DNA of 64,000 bases, from NCBI RefSeq assembly GCF_000247475.1, contig NZ_AHZC01000044.1:1-64000 (forward strand). The letters are read 5' to 3'. Of this stretch, positions 26,903 to 36,418 are shown piece after piece (the stretch's first letter is position 1; each line of letters begins with the position of its first letter). The DNA is from Rhizobium sp. PDO1-076 (GTDB taxonomy: Bacteria > Pseudomonadota > Alphaproteobacteria > Rhizobiales > Rhizobiaceae). The position numbers were made by a program, and so were the translations under genes. Under the pieces are notes generated by a model. It was not told the DNA's origin, did not search any database, and saw only the letters and a program-made list of their open reading frames with translations.

Positions 26903-28351
26903 ATGAACGCTGTGAACGGCATGCCTCGCCATGAGGATGAATTGGCAGTCGCATCGACAGGTGTGGATGCCGAAACCTTGAAGCACATTATTGGCCGCCT
27001 GGCCGACGAGGCGTCGAGCCTGGGCATCGATATCGTCGATATCGCCGGCGCCATACAGGATGTCGCGGCAACCTCAAAGCGCCATTCCGGCACATTCGAT
27101 CACGTCACCCGCACCGCGCTGTCGATTGCCGAGACCAATCGTGACGTCGCGATCTCCTTGCGCGAGACCGACGAGACCGCCGGCGAAGCCCGCCGCATGC
27201 TGAGTGAATCCGCCACCCGCCTGACCGGCGCCGTCGGCAAGATCGATCAGATGGTCGCGGCTAACGAAGAGATCGGAAGCGAGATCGGCACATTTGCGCG
27301 CTCGCTTGCAGAAGTTGACAAGGTCGCCGAGGAGATCGGCGCAATCGCCCGCCAGACCAACCTTCTCGCCCTCAATGCCGCCATCGAGGCGGCGCGAGCA
27401 GGCGAAGCCGGCAAGGGTTTTGCCGTTGTTGCCAGCGAAGTGCGCACGCTGGCATTGCAAACCTCGCAGGCCACCGGCGCCATCCAGCAGACGCTGGGCG
27501 TGATCCGCACCAAGATCAACCGTCTGACCGAGGCCGGCCAGGGCGCGAGCACCAGCGCAAGCGACGTGCGCCAGACATCGCAGGCGCTGAACGGCTCTTT
27601 CGGTGCCATGGAGCAGGTGATCACCCGTATTCTCGACGGCTCTTCCGCCATGGCGCAGACGACCGACATGGTCGACCGCCAGTGTGCCGAATTCGTCGCC
27701 ACGCTGAACACCATGGCGGGCGAGGTCAAAGGTTCGGACGCGGCGCTGCAGAATGCCGCCGGCCGGGTCGACAAGGTGGTCGCACTGTCGGAAACGCTGA
27801 TCCAGTTGACGGCGAGCGCCGGTATCCGTACCGCCGACAGCGAATGGATCGACACGGCAACCGCCGTCGCCGCCGACGTGTCCGCCGTCTTCCAGCGGGC
27901 GGTCGACAGTGGCCGTATCACCATGCAGGCACTGTTCGACCGCACCTATCGGCCGATCCCCGGCACCGATCCGGTGCAGATGATGACGGCCTTCACCGAT
28001 TTCACCGACCAGGTCCTACCGGCGATCCTCGAACCCGTCGCCGCCACCAGCGAACGCATCGGCTTCTGCGCCCCGGTCGACGAGAATGGCTACCTGCCGA
28101 CGCACAACAGGAAATTCTCCGCCCCGCAGCGTCCGGGCGACACCGTGTGGAACACCGCCAATTGCCGCAATCGCCGCATCTTCAACGACCGTGTCGGCCT
28201 AGCCGCCGGCCGCTCGACGGCGCCGTTCCTTGTCCAGACCTACCGGCGCGACATGGGTGGCGGCAATTTTGTCCTGATGAAGGACATCTCCGCCCTGATC
28301 ACCGTTTCCGGCCGCCATTGGGGCGGGTTGCGACTGGCCGTCAAGGTTTAG
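26903..28351 (+). CDS. Cytosolic methyl-accepting chemotaxis protein
   Basis: 482 residues from the ATG at 26903, preceded by GGAGGAG; the upstream in-frame ATGs lack ribosome sites. There is no transmembrane helix. The signalling hairpin tip is [42 protein letters not shown] (about residues 150-192, given as a span), flanked by coiled coil. Unusually, the sensor-like globular part (about 320-482, with [19 protein letters not shown] and [20 protein letters not shown]) is C-terminal to the signalling domain. The C-terminal part resembles a truncated cache-like domain found at the end of some soluble receptors. A CtrA-like box lies just upstream. Confidence 0.9.
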   Translation: MNAVNGMPRHEDELAVASTGVDAETLKHIIGRLADEASSLGIDIVDIAGAIQDVAATSKRHSGTFDHVTRTALSIAETNRDVAISLRETDETAGEARRMLSESATRLTGAVGKIDQMVAANEEIGSEIGTFARSLAEVDKVAEEIGAIARQTNLLALNAAIEAARAGEAGKGFAVVASEVRTLALQTSQATGAIQQTLGVIRTKINRLTEAGQGASTSASDVRQTSQALNGSFGAMEQVITRILDGSSAMAQTTDMVDRQCAEFVATLNTMAGEVKGSDAALQNAAGRVDKVVALSETLIQLTASAGIRTADSEWIDTATAVAADVSAVFQRAVDSGRITMQALFDRTYRPIPGTDPVQMMTAFTDFTDQVLPAILEPVAATSERIGFCAPVDENGYLPTHNRKFSAPQRPGDTVWNTANCRNRRIFNDRVGLAAGRSTAPFLVQTYRRDMGGGNFVLMKDISALITVSGRHWGGLRLAVKV

Positions 28352-28469
28352 CCCGCCATCCTGCGGTCCGGAGGTCGCCGTCATGCCGGTTGGCGCTGTC
28401 GGCACACCGGAACGCTACGCTTCGGCCACCCTGCTTCCCATCCGTGCCGACATCGCCTACACCCGTGCC

Positions 28470-28817
28470 ATGCGCATCCGCTCCGACATCTTCGTCTCTG
28501 CTCTCACCCGCCGCGTCTTTTCCGCCGGTGGCTTTGCCGCAGTCGTGCACAAGGGTTCCGACGCCTCCGGCGCGATCTTCATCCGCCAGCGCTTTCGCGA
28601 CGGGCTGGAGACGCTTTATGGTCCGGCGCCGCAGTCGATGGTGATGGTCGAGGACCGCGATGATCGCCAGTTCGAGATCCGCCTGGCGCGCGCCGAGCCG
28701 GAGGCGTTGAGCGCCCTGATCGCCCGCGAACAGCGCTTCGACAGCGATCTGTGGCTGGTGGAAATCGAGGTCGACGAGATCGGCGACTATGTGCCGCTCG
28801 CTGCTGGGCAGAGCTGA
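28470..28817 (+). CDS. DUF1491 family protein
   Basis: 115 residues from the ATG at 28470, where family similarity begins (MRIRSDIFVSALTRRVFSAGG); the frame is open upstream. Conserved features are the early basic stretch, GAIFIRQR, and the C-terminal FDSDLWLVEIE. DUF1491 is an alphaproteobacterial family of small cytosolic proteins of unknown function. Stands alone downstream of the chemoreceptor on the same strand (118 bases). Confidence 0.85.
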   Translation: MRIRSDIFVSALTRRVFSAGGFAAVVHKGSDASGAIFIRQRFRDGLETLYGPAPQSMVMVEDRDDRQFEIRLARAEPEALSALIAREQRFDSDLWLVEIEVDEIGDYVPLAAGQS

Positions 28818-28901
28818 AACCTGTCTGTCCTTTCTATCCGGCCCTATGAAATCAGGCGGATTCAGGCGAGGATGAACCGCTCTAGTTTCGGGGGAACGTT
28901 G

Positions 28902-29372
28902 ATGGAAGACCACGAGCCATATCTGCGCGAGGCGATTGCGCTGTCGAGATCGGCGATGGAACACGGCAACGAGCCGTTTGGCGCGCTGCTGGCCAGGGAT
29001 GGAGAGGTCATCCTGCGCGCCGAAAATAGCGTCTTCACCGGCCACGATATGACCAACCATGCCGAGATGAACCTGATCAAGCTGGCCGCAAGGCACTACG
29101 ACGCAGCCTTTCTCGCCGATTGCACAGTCTATACCAGCACCGAGCCCTGCGCGATGTGTGCCGGCGCCATCTACTGGTCGGGCGTCGGGCGCATGATTTT
29201 TGCCTGCTCGGAAGTGCAGCTTGGCGAGATCGCCGGGATCGGCCTGAATGTGCCGAGCCGGGCGATATTGCAGACCGGCGCGCGCGTCGTCACGGTGCTT
29301 GGCCCAAGTCTTGAAGAGGAAGCCGCCGACGTGCATCGGGAGTTCTGGCCGAAGCATCTCGGCAAGGCCTAG
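28902..29372 (+). CDS. Nucleoside/nucleobase deaminase (CDA fold, zinc-dependent)
   Basis: 156 residues from the ATG at 28902 (GGGGGAA upstream; ATG 28872 with AGGCGAGG is a fair alternative). Catalytic zinc site: HAE in NHAEMNLIKLA and PCxxC in STEPCAMCAGAIYWSG. This layout fits guanine deaminase or TadA-like nucleoside deaminases; the substrate is not determined. The essential tRNA adenosine deaminase is usually somewhat different at the C-terminus, so this is more likely a salvage enzyme. Confidence 0.87.
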   Translation: MEDHEPYLREAIALSRSAMEHGNEPFGALLARDGEVILRAENSVFTGHDMTNHAEMNLIKLAARHYDAAFLADCTVYTSTEPCAMCAGAIYWSGVGRMIFACSEVQLGEIAGIGLNVPSRAILQTGARVVTVLGPSLEEEAADVHREFWPKHLGKA

Positions 29373-29438
29373 AGCCGCAAGCCGAAAACGCGGGCTCCGG
29401 AGCCGGGCGCTTGGAATCTGGTGCTTTGAACTTGGCGC

Positions 29439-30593
29439 CTAGCGCTTGCGCGCCCTGAGCAGCTGCCGGCCGAGTTCGTCGCCGACCGGCTTGCGCGCCG
29501 AGGCCGGCGGGCTCGGCGCAACAGCCGCCCTCGGACCGTTGCTGGCCGCGGTCACGCGCGTTTCTTCGCCATCCGTGCCGCCATCTGTACCAAATGTGTA
29601 GCTGTCGGCCCGCTGCCAGCTGTCGACGCGCGCTTCACAATCATGCGGATCGAGGCTGGAGACCAGCCGGTCGGCCCGGCTGACGCCGCCTTCGGCCCGC
29701 GCCAGATGCGGATAGATATGTTCGAGCACGAATACGGTTTCGGCCAGCGGCATCGCGACGCCGACCAGCGTCGTGGCCAGTTGCCGGCCGGAAATGTCGA
29801 GCAGGATGCGCTCGGCAAGCCAGCGGCTCGACGACAGGAGGTCGGCAAGCGTCGTGGCGAAATGGCCGCCTTCGTGGCTGCGGGCAAAGCGGATGAGCAG
29901 GGCCGCCTGCATCTGGCTGACCGTGCGCCGTCCGAGCCGGTCGTTGTCGGACGGATTGAGGTGCTGGGCAAGCCGCTTGATCTGCAGGCGCAGTTCTTCC
30001 TCGCGCGCCAGGCGCTCGTCGTCGGTCGGCGGCGGCGGAATGTCCATTTCGGTCCGGCGCACATTCGGAATGGCGTTCAGCGCCGGCATGGCGCCGGTCT
30101 CGCCGGCAGCAGCCCCCATTGCCATCCCCGTTGTCTGCACCGTCTCCCGCGCCAGTTTCCGCTCAATGTCGCGGGCCGTCTCGCTGTGGCGCAGGCCGAC
30201 CAGCGCGTCGATGACGGTTGGCGACAGCCGCTCGCGCTTGACGATCGCGCGGGCATGGTCCGCCCCTTGCGTGCGGGCGATCATCACCAGCATCTCGTCG
30301 GTCAGGGCCGGCGAGGCGGCGAGGAACGGCGCGGCGATGGCGATCGGCTGGGTGGCGATGAACACGGTGATCGCCATCGGCAGGTTCGGGCTCTGCGACA
30401 ACGCCGCGACCGCCTCGCGGCGGGCCTCCACCGTCGAATTGGCAAACAGCGGCTGGAACAGCTCGGCAAATTGTCGAAGCTCCGACTTGCCGGGAAAGGA
30501 AAGCGCCTGAAAACTCGTGACCGTGGCCATCAGAACAACGTCCTTTTTACGCACGCTGATGGGCTTTTCCAGCTCCCGAAACTGATCGCTCAC
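29439..30593 (-). CDS. DUF2336 family protein
   Basis: 384 residues from the GTG at 30593 (reads VSDQFRELEKP); an ATG at 30530 is the alternative. All-helical protein, with the DUF2336 core recognisable from FQPLFANSTVEARREAVAALSQSPNLP through ARETVQTTG. The C-terminus is disordered (Pro/Ala/Thr). DUF2336 proteins in alphaproteobacteria are of unknown function; some act around motility or cell-cycle regulation. A CtrA-like box lies about 55 bases upstream, in agreement with that theme. Confidence 0.78.
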   Translation of the reverse strand: MSDQFRELEKPISVRKKDVVLMATVTSFQALSFPGKSELRQFAELFQPLFANSTVEARREAVAALSQSPNLPMAITVFIATQPIAIAAPFLAASPALTDEMLVMIARTQGADHARAIVKRERLSPTVIDALVGLRHSETARDIERKLARETVQTTGMAMGAAAGETGAMPALNAIPNVRRTEMDIPPPPTDDERLAREEELRLQIKRLAQHLNPSDNDRLGRRTVSQMQAALLIRFARSHEGGHFATTLADLLSSSRWLAERILLDISGRQLATTLVGVAMPLAETVFVLEHIYPHLARAEGGVSRADRLVSSLDPHDCEARVDSWQRADSYTFGTDGGTDGEETRVTAASNGPRAAVAPSPPASARKPVGDELGRQLLRARKR

Positions 30594-30918
30594 GACAAAC
30601 CCACCCCAACGCAATACAACTGTGGCTCAGTTTAGAACGAATTTGTTAGCAAGCTGTTAACTAACCTATGGCTTGATTAACAAACGCGGATGGCGCTGGA
30701 CGGCGATTCGCGTACTGTTTAAGATATTAGGAATATGCGTGCCCCTGAGTAGAGTGGGCCAGATCCACGACAGAAGGGGCGCGTCAGAGAAAGGCGCAGA
30801 TGACCCCGGATTGTGCGAAATCTTCCGCGACACGACCCGGATTGTGCCAGCCCTCCTAACCGGGGGCAGGGTGAAATCGATCTTTTCATCCGTCTCGACT
30901 GCTCAATGGAGACGAGGC
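30594..30918. promoter_or_regulatory. Divergent control region with candidate CtrA box
   Basis: 325 bases without a supported gene. TTAG-CAAGCTG-TTAA at 30646-30660 is one mismatch from the CtrA consensus TTAA-N7-TTAA, and a second TTAAC occurs at 30677. These could serve the DUF2336 gene (-). Confidence 0.45.
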
Positions 30919-31134
30919 ATGGCGGAAATCATCAGGATGACGGACAGGCTCGATCTGTCGCGAACCCGTGAACAGACCGAGGGCCGCAAGGCGGAAATCC
31001 TGCTGTTCACCGGCATTCGTTACGAGCGCCGCGAAAGCGCGCAGATCCCGACCACCCGCAAGAACAAGCCGCGCGTGCCAGCATTGCCCAAGCCGCGCGA
31101 ACAGGGCGTCACCTCGGACGTGATGCCGTTCTGA
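30919..31134 (+). CDS. Small hypothetical protein
   Basis: 71 residues from the ATG at 30919 (GGAGACGAGGC upstream). Contains IRMTDRLDLSRTREQTEGRKAEILLFTGIRYERR and a Lys/Pro-rich basic tail, ending VTSDVMPF. Short and highly charged, no membrane segment. I believe similar short proteins occur in other Rhizobiaceae, but no function is known. Convergent with the DUF1254 gene. Confidence 0.6.
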   Translation: MAEIIRMTDRLDLSRTREQTEGRKAEILLFTGIRYERRESAQIPTTRKNKPRVPALPKPREQGVTSDVMPF

Positions 31135-31186
31135 GAAATAGACGACTTCCTTTGCCGCCGTGCACGCTTGGCCAGCTGCGCGAAGA

Positions 31187-31735
31187 TCACCGCCCGGTAA
31201 ACGGCAGGCATTCGGCCTCGGCCAGGAATTCGCGCGCCTCCGCCTCGAAGCTCGGCTGCGCCACCATGCTGCGCAACACCGCATAACCCGTCGTGCCGCG
31301 ATGTTCGACCAGGATCGTCTGGGCCAGCGCCGGGATCGGCGTCTTGCGCAATTGCGCGATCTGCACCGGCGTCGCCAGAAGCACATCGACATCGCCGGCA
31401 ACAGAGGTCCGGTCGTTCATCGAGAACACCTCGTTGGAATCCTTGTCATACAGCGAGATCGACCAGAAGCTGCCGCTGCCCAGCGCCACCAGCGACAGCG
31501 GCTGTCGGCTGATGTCGAAATGGCAGACCGCGACCCGCATATAGGGATCGAGGCTCGACAGCCCCGTTGTGTCCGGCTTGACCTCGAGCCGGTGGAAGAC
31601 GAAGGGCGCGCCTTCGGCCACCACCCGCGTATAGGCATCCTTGCCGGTAAAATGCGGAATGCCAAGAATGATGATGATATGCAGGAGCACCGCGCCGAAG
31701 ACCCCGGTGATGACGGCGTAAAGCAGTCTACTCAT
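31187..31735 (-). CDS. DUF1254 domain protein
   Basis: 182 residues from the ATG at 31735, overlapping the upstream DUF1214 gene by 8 bases. N-terminal hydrophobic anchor (LLYAVITGVFGAVLLHIIIILG), then a periplasmic domain containing DPYMRVAVCHFDISRQPLSLVALGSGSFWSISLYD, which is the DUF1254 landmark. DUF1254 and DUF1214 usually occur fused or side by side; here they are two coupled genes, each with its own anchor. Function unknown. Confidence 0.82.
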   Translation of the reverse strand: MSRLLYAVITGVFGAVLLHIIIILGIPHFTGKDAYTRVVAEGAPFVFHRLEVKPDTTGLSSLDPYMRVAVCHFDISRQPLSLVALGSGSFWSISLYDKDSNEVFSMNDRTSVAGDVDVLLATPVQIAQLRKTPIPALAQTILVEHRGTTGYAVLRSMVAQPSFEAEAREFLAEAECLPFTGR

Positions 31736-32315
31736 TGCCGCACCCAAGCGTTTCGATCCCCGGCATGTCGAGGCCGATCAGCCCTGTCGAGCCGGCAGCC
31801 GGCGTGTCGAGCAGCGTCAGCACCAGCGAAAATGCGCCCGTATCCGGCAAAGCCAGCCAGTTGCCGGCCTTGGCCGTCGGCGAAATCGTCACCGAAAACG
31901 TGCCGTCGTGCTGGCGCAGAACGGTCTGCGAATTCAGCGACGTCGGCAGGTCGGCGCTTGCAACCAGCGGCAACCCGTCGCCGTCTGCGGCATAGAGCGT
32001 CCACAGCCGTGCCGTCGGCGTGCGCCCGGAAAGCCGGTAGGTGCAGGTGCCGGTGAGGCGCTGGCCGGCATCGTCGGCGGACGCGGTAAAGGTCAGCCCC
32101 TCGGCCGAACCGTAGAGCAGCCGCCCGGCCTTGGCCCGATGCGCCTTGGCATAGGGATCGGCCTCGGCCGTCTGGGCAGCGGGAAAGGCCGACCACACCC
32201 CGATCCGGATTGCCCCGAAGCCGACAGAGGCATTCAGCGCCGACAGCGACGACAGGATGCCGCCGCCAAACGCGATGATCAGGGTAAGCGCAATGAGCAG
32301 GGGGACACGAAACAC
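31728..32315 (-). CDS. DUF1214 domain protein
   Basis: 195 residues, GTG start at 32315. Hydrophobic N-terminus (PLLIALTLIIAFGGGILSSL), then the DUF1214 beta domain (AEGLTFTASADDAGQRL, CTYRLSGRTPTARLWTLYAADGDG, NWLALPDTGAFSLVLTLLDTP). First gene of a two-gene unit with DUF1254, probably acting together in the periplasm. Confidence 0.82.
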   Translation of the reverse strand: MFRVPLLIALTLIIAFGGGILSSLSALNASVGFGAIRIGVWSAFPAAQTAEADPYAKAHRAKAGRLLYGSAEGLTFTASADDAGQRLTGTCTYRLSGRTPTARLWTLYAADGDGLPLVASADLPTSLNSQTVLRQHDGTFSVTISPTAKAGNWLALPDTGAFSLVLTLLDTPAAGSTGLIGLDMPGIETLGCGNE

Positions 32316-32634
32316 GTCTCGTCAGATACCTTGTTCGACCTTGCCGGCGACCGCCGGACTTGGCGGCTAGCGGTATCACTGATTCGGCATCGGGAAAAGG
32401 CAAGCCGCAGATCCCGCCGCCGGCCATCCCGCCCCAGGCCCACCAGAAGCCTACCCCGAGAAGCCTTTCCAGAACCTGGCCCATCAAGCCCCGCCATCCC
32501 GTCACCGGCCGCAGCCATGCCGCGCAGCCGTTCCTAGAATCCTCCATGCCCCCCATGGAACCGATGCCGGCGCGAACCGTTGTCCAGCCAGAGAAGCAAA
32601 CGCCGATACACCGCGAAACACGAGGAGAACCACC

Positions 32635-32973
32635 ATGCGCAACAGGCTCATTCTGGCAACCGCCCTGGCCACGACGGCAACATTTCTGACGCTGTCCGGA
32701 ACGGCCGGTGCCCAGGAAACCGTCATCATCCAGCAGGCCCCAGCGCCCGCGCCGCAGACCGTCGTCATCCCCGGCGAGGTCCGCACCTATGTCATGGAGC
32801 AGCAGGTCCAGTCGGTGCCTTATGAAGGCGACGTGCTGATTGGCCGCGTCATCGAGGATCCGGTCGAACTCTACCCGATCGATGGTTATGACGGCTATTC
32901 CTACACCGTCGTCAACGAACGTCGCGTCATCGTCGACCCGCAGACCCGCGCCGTCGTCCAGATCCTCGACTGA
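32635..32973 (+). CDS. DUF1236 family exported protein
   Basis: 112 residues. Clear signal peptide (about residues 1-26, ending SGTAGA-QE). The mature part is Val/Pro/Gln-rich and carries the DUF1236 landmark YEGDVLIGRVIEDPVELYPID and VNERRVIVDPQTRAVVQILD. Small periplasmic proteins of this family are common in Rhizobiales; function unknown. A terminator follows. Confidence 0.88.
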   Translation: MRNRLILATALATTATFLTLSGTAGAQETVIIQQAPAPAPQTVVIPGEVRTYVMEQQVQSVPYEGDVLIGRVIEDPVELYPIDGYDGYSYTVVNERRVIVDPQTRAVVQILD

Positions 32974-33005
32974 CGCACACCATCCCGAGGACGATCTGCA
33001 AGGAG

Positions 33006-33029
33006 CCCGGCGCCGCGCGCCGGGTTTTT
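33006..33029 (+). terminator. Rho-independent terminator of the DUF1236 gene
   Basis: Perfect stem CCCGGCG (33006-33012) / CGCCGGG (33018-33024) with CCGCG loop, then five T. Confidence 0.87.
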
Positions 33030-33131
33030 GCGTGCAGCGGCCGCTGGTTGCCCTTGAGATGAATGGCGTTTGAAGATCAGGACCCGCGCCGACCGGCGCT
33101 CTCCAGCTGCCAGGCTCTCCAGCTTACGGGC

Positions 33132-33740
33132 TCACCAGCTGCCGGAAAGCGCATTGCCCGTCAGCGGGATCTCCCGCAGCTTGCCGCGCGGATCCTTCGA
33201 CGAGATCGCGCTTGCCATATGTTTCGGCGACTTGCGAAACCATTGCGCGGCCACGGTGGCGAGATCGCCGATCATCGTCTGGCCGCGCCATGCGGCAAAC
33301 CGCCGGGCGCTGGCTTCGGGCTCGGACTGGTAGAAGAAATCGCCCGACTGGCTAAGCGCATTGATGTCATCCGCCATCGCTGAAAGCGGCTTCTGGAACA
33401 TCTTCGACGGCAGCGACAGTTCCCGCCCGCTTTCGGAAAACGCCGGCGCCATGAAATCGATGGCAAAGCCGTCCGCCTCGACCCAGCAATGAAAATTCTC
33501 GCCGGCGCCGGTCACATGCCCGTCGTCGCGGTGATCGGCAAACAGGATCAGCGTGCCGCCAAGATTATAGGCCGCAAGCCCGCTCTTCGGGACGGCATTG
33601 ACCTTGTAATGCTGCTTGAGAATGAAGGCGCCGAACGTGGCGAAATACATGCCCGCCACCGCCGGATCGGCATTTTCATTGACCAGCAGGCTGTTGATGA
33701 CGCGGTAGATCCGCTGGTAGTCGCTCTGCTTGATCAACAT
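33132..33740 (-). CDS. DUF2026 family protein
   Basis: 202 residues from the ATG at 33740 (AGGTG upstream). The segment GENFHCWVEADGFAIDFMAPAF contains a Cys and a Trp-Val-Glu pattern like the catalytic Cys/His/Asp region of NlpC/P60 or transglutaminase-like folds, and I recall DUF2026 as such a family; the HCW and IDFMAPAF parts are the visible support. Cytosolic. Function unknown. Confidence 0.72.
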   Translation of the reverse strand: MLIKQSDYQRIYRVINSLLVNENADPAVAGMYFATFGAFILKQHYKVNAVPKSGLAAYNLGGTLILFADHRDDGHVTGAGENFHCWVEADGFAIDFMAPAFSESGRELSLPSKMFQKPLSAMADDINALSQSGDFFYQSEPEASARRFAAWRGQTMIGDLATVAAQWFRKSPKHMASAISSKDPRGKLREIPLTGNALSGSW

Positions 33741-33933
33741 GGGTAGCACCTACACATATGGGGGATGTTGGGGGATTTTGCGCTTTCTGTAGGCGAGGGA
33801 GGCGCGGATGTAAACGGAGGAGGGGCGAGGCCGCGGCAAACGACACAAGGCCCCACCATCGCTGGCAGGGCCTTGTATACTCATTGATCACAAAGGTCCG
33901 CGCTCGAAAGGCAAGCTTCCGAGGCTGCACCGC

Positions 33934-34338
33934 TTAAGCGGCCGCAAGCGCCTTTTCGATATCCTGTATCGTGTGGCCGGTCAGATCCTTGTCCAGTTCG
34001 CCGACGAGAACCTCCGACAGCGACTTGTGGTAGTTCTTGCGCATTTCGCCCAGCGTGCGCGGGGCCGCAATAATCACCAGGCTCTTGATATGGCCGTCGA
34101 GCACCTGCTTGTTCAGCATGTTGGCGACACCGACGCTGAAGCCGTCTTCCGTCTGCTGGCTGTCGTCCGGGTTGGCGGAACTGCTCGGGTGGCGGCTGCC
34201 GGAGGAGATCGTCGAACCGTCGACCTCGGCCGCCGGCATCGCCCTGAGCTTGACATTCGTCGCATTGCCCTCGTTCTGAAACAGGCTCAGCTTTTCGCCA
34301 TCGGCAATGGCGACAACCGTGTTCTGCGGAAGTTGCAT
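33934..34338 (-). CDS. Host attachment family protein
   Basis: 134 residues from the ATG at 34338 (AGGAGACC upstream). Begins QLPQNTVVAIADGEKLSLFQNEG, the typical opening of the host-attachment family (an eRF1/baeRF-like fold), and ends with LVIIAAPRTLGEMRKNYHKSLSEVLVGELDKDLTGHTIQDIEKAL (described as a span, about residues 84-130). The name comes from a plant-attachment phenotype in Agrobacterium-like bacteria; the biochemical role is unknown. Confidence 0.85.
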   Translation of the reverse strand: MQLPQNTVVAIADGEKLSLFQNEGNATNVKLRAMPAAEVDGSTISSGSRHPSSSANPDDSQQTEDGFSVGVANMLNKQVLDGHIKSLVIIAAPRTLGEMRKNYHKSLSEVLVGELDKDLTGHTIQDIEKALAAA

Positions 34339-34771
34339 ATCAGGTCTCCTTGGGTATGCACGCTTTATGCCACCCTTCTGGGCGACGTCATGCAGGGATG
34401 GTCCGAGGAGGTAACCTGTTGGCGGGTGATATGTTCCGGCGCGATGGCAGAAGGTGCGAACGATGCTGGGTGGCCGGCGGTCCCCTTGCACCATGAGGGT
34501 CTTCGTTAGCGGCTTTTAGATCCTGTTGCGGCCAGGAGCTCAGACTGAACGCGCAGCAACGACAACGAACTGTGCACTTTCCGTCCGAAGGCAAGTTTGC
34601 ATGCGGCCTCGCGGCAAATGACCGTCTGGGAAACAATCTTATAGTAAGATGACGTATCCGCACCCCGGGCGTGCTAGGGTGTTTTTGTCGAGCTTGCCCA
34701 TTGTGGCTTGTCGACCGTGTTGCCGAGCTATGACCCGCTTCGCGAGTCTCCGGCCCCAGAGGGCCATTTCC
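34339..34771. other. Intergenic region upstream of the broken sensor kinase
   Basis: 433 bases, no gene supported. The short direct-repeat-like AACAATCTTATAGTAAGATG near 34632-34651 contains an imperfect CTTA/TAAG inverted repeat that could be a regulatory site. Nothing else recognised. Confidence 0.3.
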
Positions 34772-35824
34772 ATGCCAACGACCCCGACTGTGCATTTCGA
34801 GGCAGCGAGCACGCTTGCCGTGGTGGTGTCTTCCAACGAACCGCTGCTGTTCCTGTCTGATGATCTGAAAATCATTGCCGCGAGCGCATCATTCTGCCGT
34901 GCCTTCGAGATTGACCCGGCGTCCGTTCCTGGCCGGCTGCTCAGCGAGCTCGGCCAGGGCGAATGGGGGATGCCCAAGCTCCAGTCACTTCTGATGGCGA
35001 CCGCATCGGGAAGTGTAAAGGTCCAAGCTTATGAAATAGAACTCAAGCGATCGGGCCAGACACCGCGGCAACTGGTTGTCAACGCGCAAACACTTGATGA
35101 CGGCGATGTCGATCGTATCCGACTGCTTGTGGCAGTGACGGATGTGACCGATGCGCGCGCGGAAACGCGACTGAAAGATAACCTCATTCGTGACAAAGCT
35201 ATCCTGTTGCAGGAAGTGCAACATCGGGTCGCCAATAGTCTCCAGATTATTGCGAGCGTCCTGATGCAAAGTGCCCGCCGGGTTCAGTCGGATGAAGCGC
35301 GTGGACATCTCCACAACGCGCATCACCGGGTGATGTCGATCGCCGCGCTGCAACGCCAGCTATCCACATCCCCCGGCGGCATCGTCGAGCTGCGCGCCTA
35401 TTTCAAGTAGCTTTGCCAAAGTCTCGGTGCATCGATGATTGCTGATCCCGAGCGGTTGTCGATCGACGTCACGGCCGACGACAGCGCGGTGGAGGCGGAC
35501 GTTTCCGTCAGCCTGGGACTGATCGTGACCGAGCTTGTCATCAATGCCCTGAAACACGCATTTCCCGACGAGCGAAACGGGACGATCTTGGTCGACTATC
35601 AATCCTCTGGACAAGACTGGACGCTGTCGATCACCGACAACGGCATCGGCATGCCCGAGGGCAACGAAGCCCCCAAGGCCGGACTTGGCACAGGCATCGT
35701 GGAAGCGCTGGTCAAGAACCTGGAAGGCGAAATCACATTGGCCGATGCCGGTCCGGGCACCATCGTTAAAATCAGCCATCAGCAAGGCAAAGGTTCGCGA
35801 ACCGATGTGTCCAAGGCCGCCTAG
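34772..35824 (+). pseudogene. PAS/HWE-type sensor histidine kinase interrupted by an amber codon
   Basis: One reading frame from the ATG at 34772 (GAGGG upstream) encodes a PAS-like domain (about residues 20-130) and a HisKA_2/HWE dimerisation segment (ILLQEVQHRVANSLQIIASVLMQSARR, phospho-His in QHRVAN). It stops at a TAG (35408-35410). The same frame continues at once (LCQSLGASMIADPERLSI...) into an intact HATPase domain (TELVINALKHAFPDE, ITDNGIGMP, GLGTGIV) ending at 35824. A single nonsense change is the simplest explanation. The downstream part has an in-frame ATG at 35435 and might be made separately. Followed by a response regulator at 35893. Confidence 0.85.
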
Positions 35825-35892
35825 AAACCAAATTTCCCCGGGCGCGCATTGCGGTCGCAGCGACGGAGCTTTCTCATGATTGCGGGTAAACC

Positions 35893-36261
35893 ATGAACAA
35901 CGGCAAGGCGGTCGTCCTGATTGTCGAAGACAGTGCTCTCATCCGAATGGGTGCCATCGATCTGGTGCGGTCGGCAGGCTACGAAGCGCTCGAGGCAACC
36001 GATGCGGATGAGGCAATTCGCATTCTTGAGTCGCGAGACGACGTCGATCTTGTTTTCACCGATGTCCAGATGCCGGGCACGATGGACGGCATCAAGCTAT
36101 CCCACTACATCCGGGATCGCTGGCCCCCGGTGAAGTTGATCGTCGCTTCCGGCGCTGCAATTCTTGCAGAGAGTTCGCTACCTGTAGGAAGCAGTTTCTT
36201 TCTGAAGCCCTATGACAGCCACGCAATCACAGATGCGATGGCACGCCTGCTTGCGCCGTGA
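35893..36261 (+). CDS. Single-domain response regulator
   Basis: 122 residues, one receiver domain: acidic pair in VLIVEDSALIR, phosphoacceptor Asp in DDVDLVFTDVQMPG, conserved Ser/Thr-type position in LIVASGAA and Lys in FFLKPYD. No output domain. It lies 68 bases after the broken kinase and is probably its partner, in a phosphorelay or as a sink. If the kinase is dead this regulator may be orphaned. Confidence 0.9.
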   Translation: MNNGKAVVLIVEDSALIRMGAIDLVRSAGYEALEATDADEAIRILESRDDVDLVFTDVQMPGTMDGIKLSHYIRDRWPPVKLIVASGAAILAESSLPVGSSFFLKPYDSHAITDAMARLLAP

Positions 36262-36418
36262 TTGCCGCGCGCCTGCATCGCTTGAGTTGTCGTATCTGAA
36301 AAACCAAGAGGCTTCGTCTGAGCCACCTGCTTCACGCCCCAAAAGCATCCCCCATCTTCACCCTTCCTTCGCCAATCCCTGATACACCCGGAACTCCCAC
36401 ACCCCAGAAGGATTTCCG

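Noticed and set aside
34632-34660. ECF sigma (EcfG-type) promoter before the broken kinase
   Set aside because: GGGAAAC is near the GGAAC consensus, but no CGTT-like -10 lies at the right spacing.
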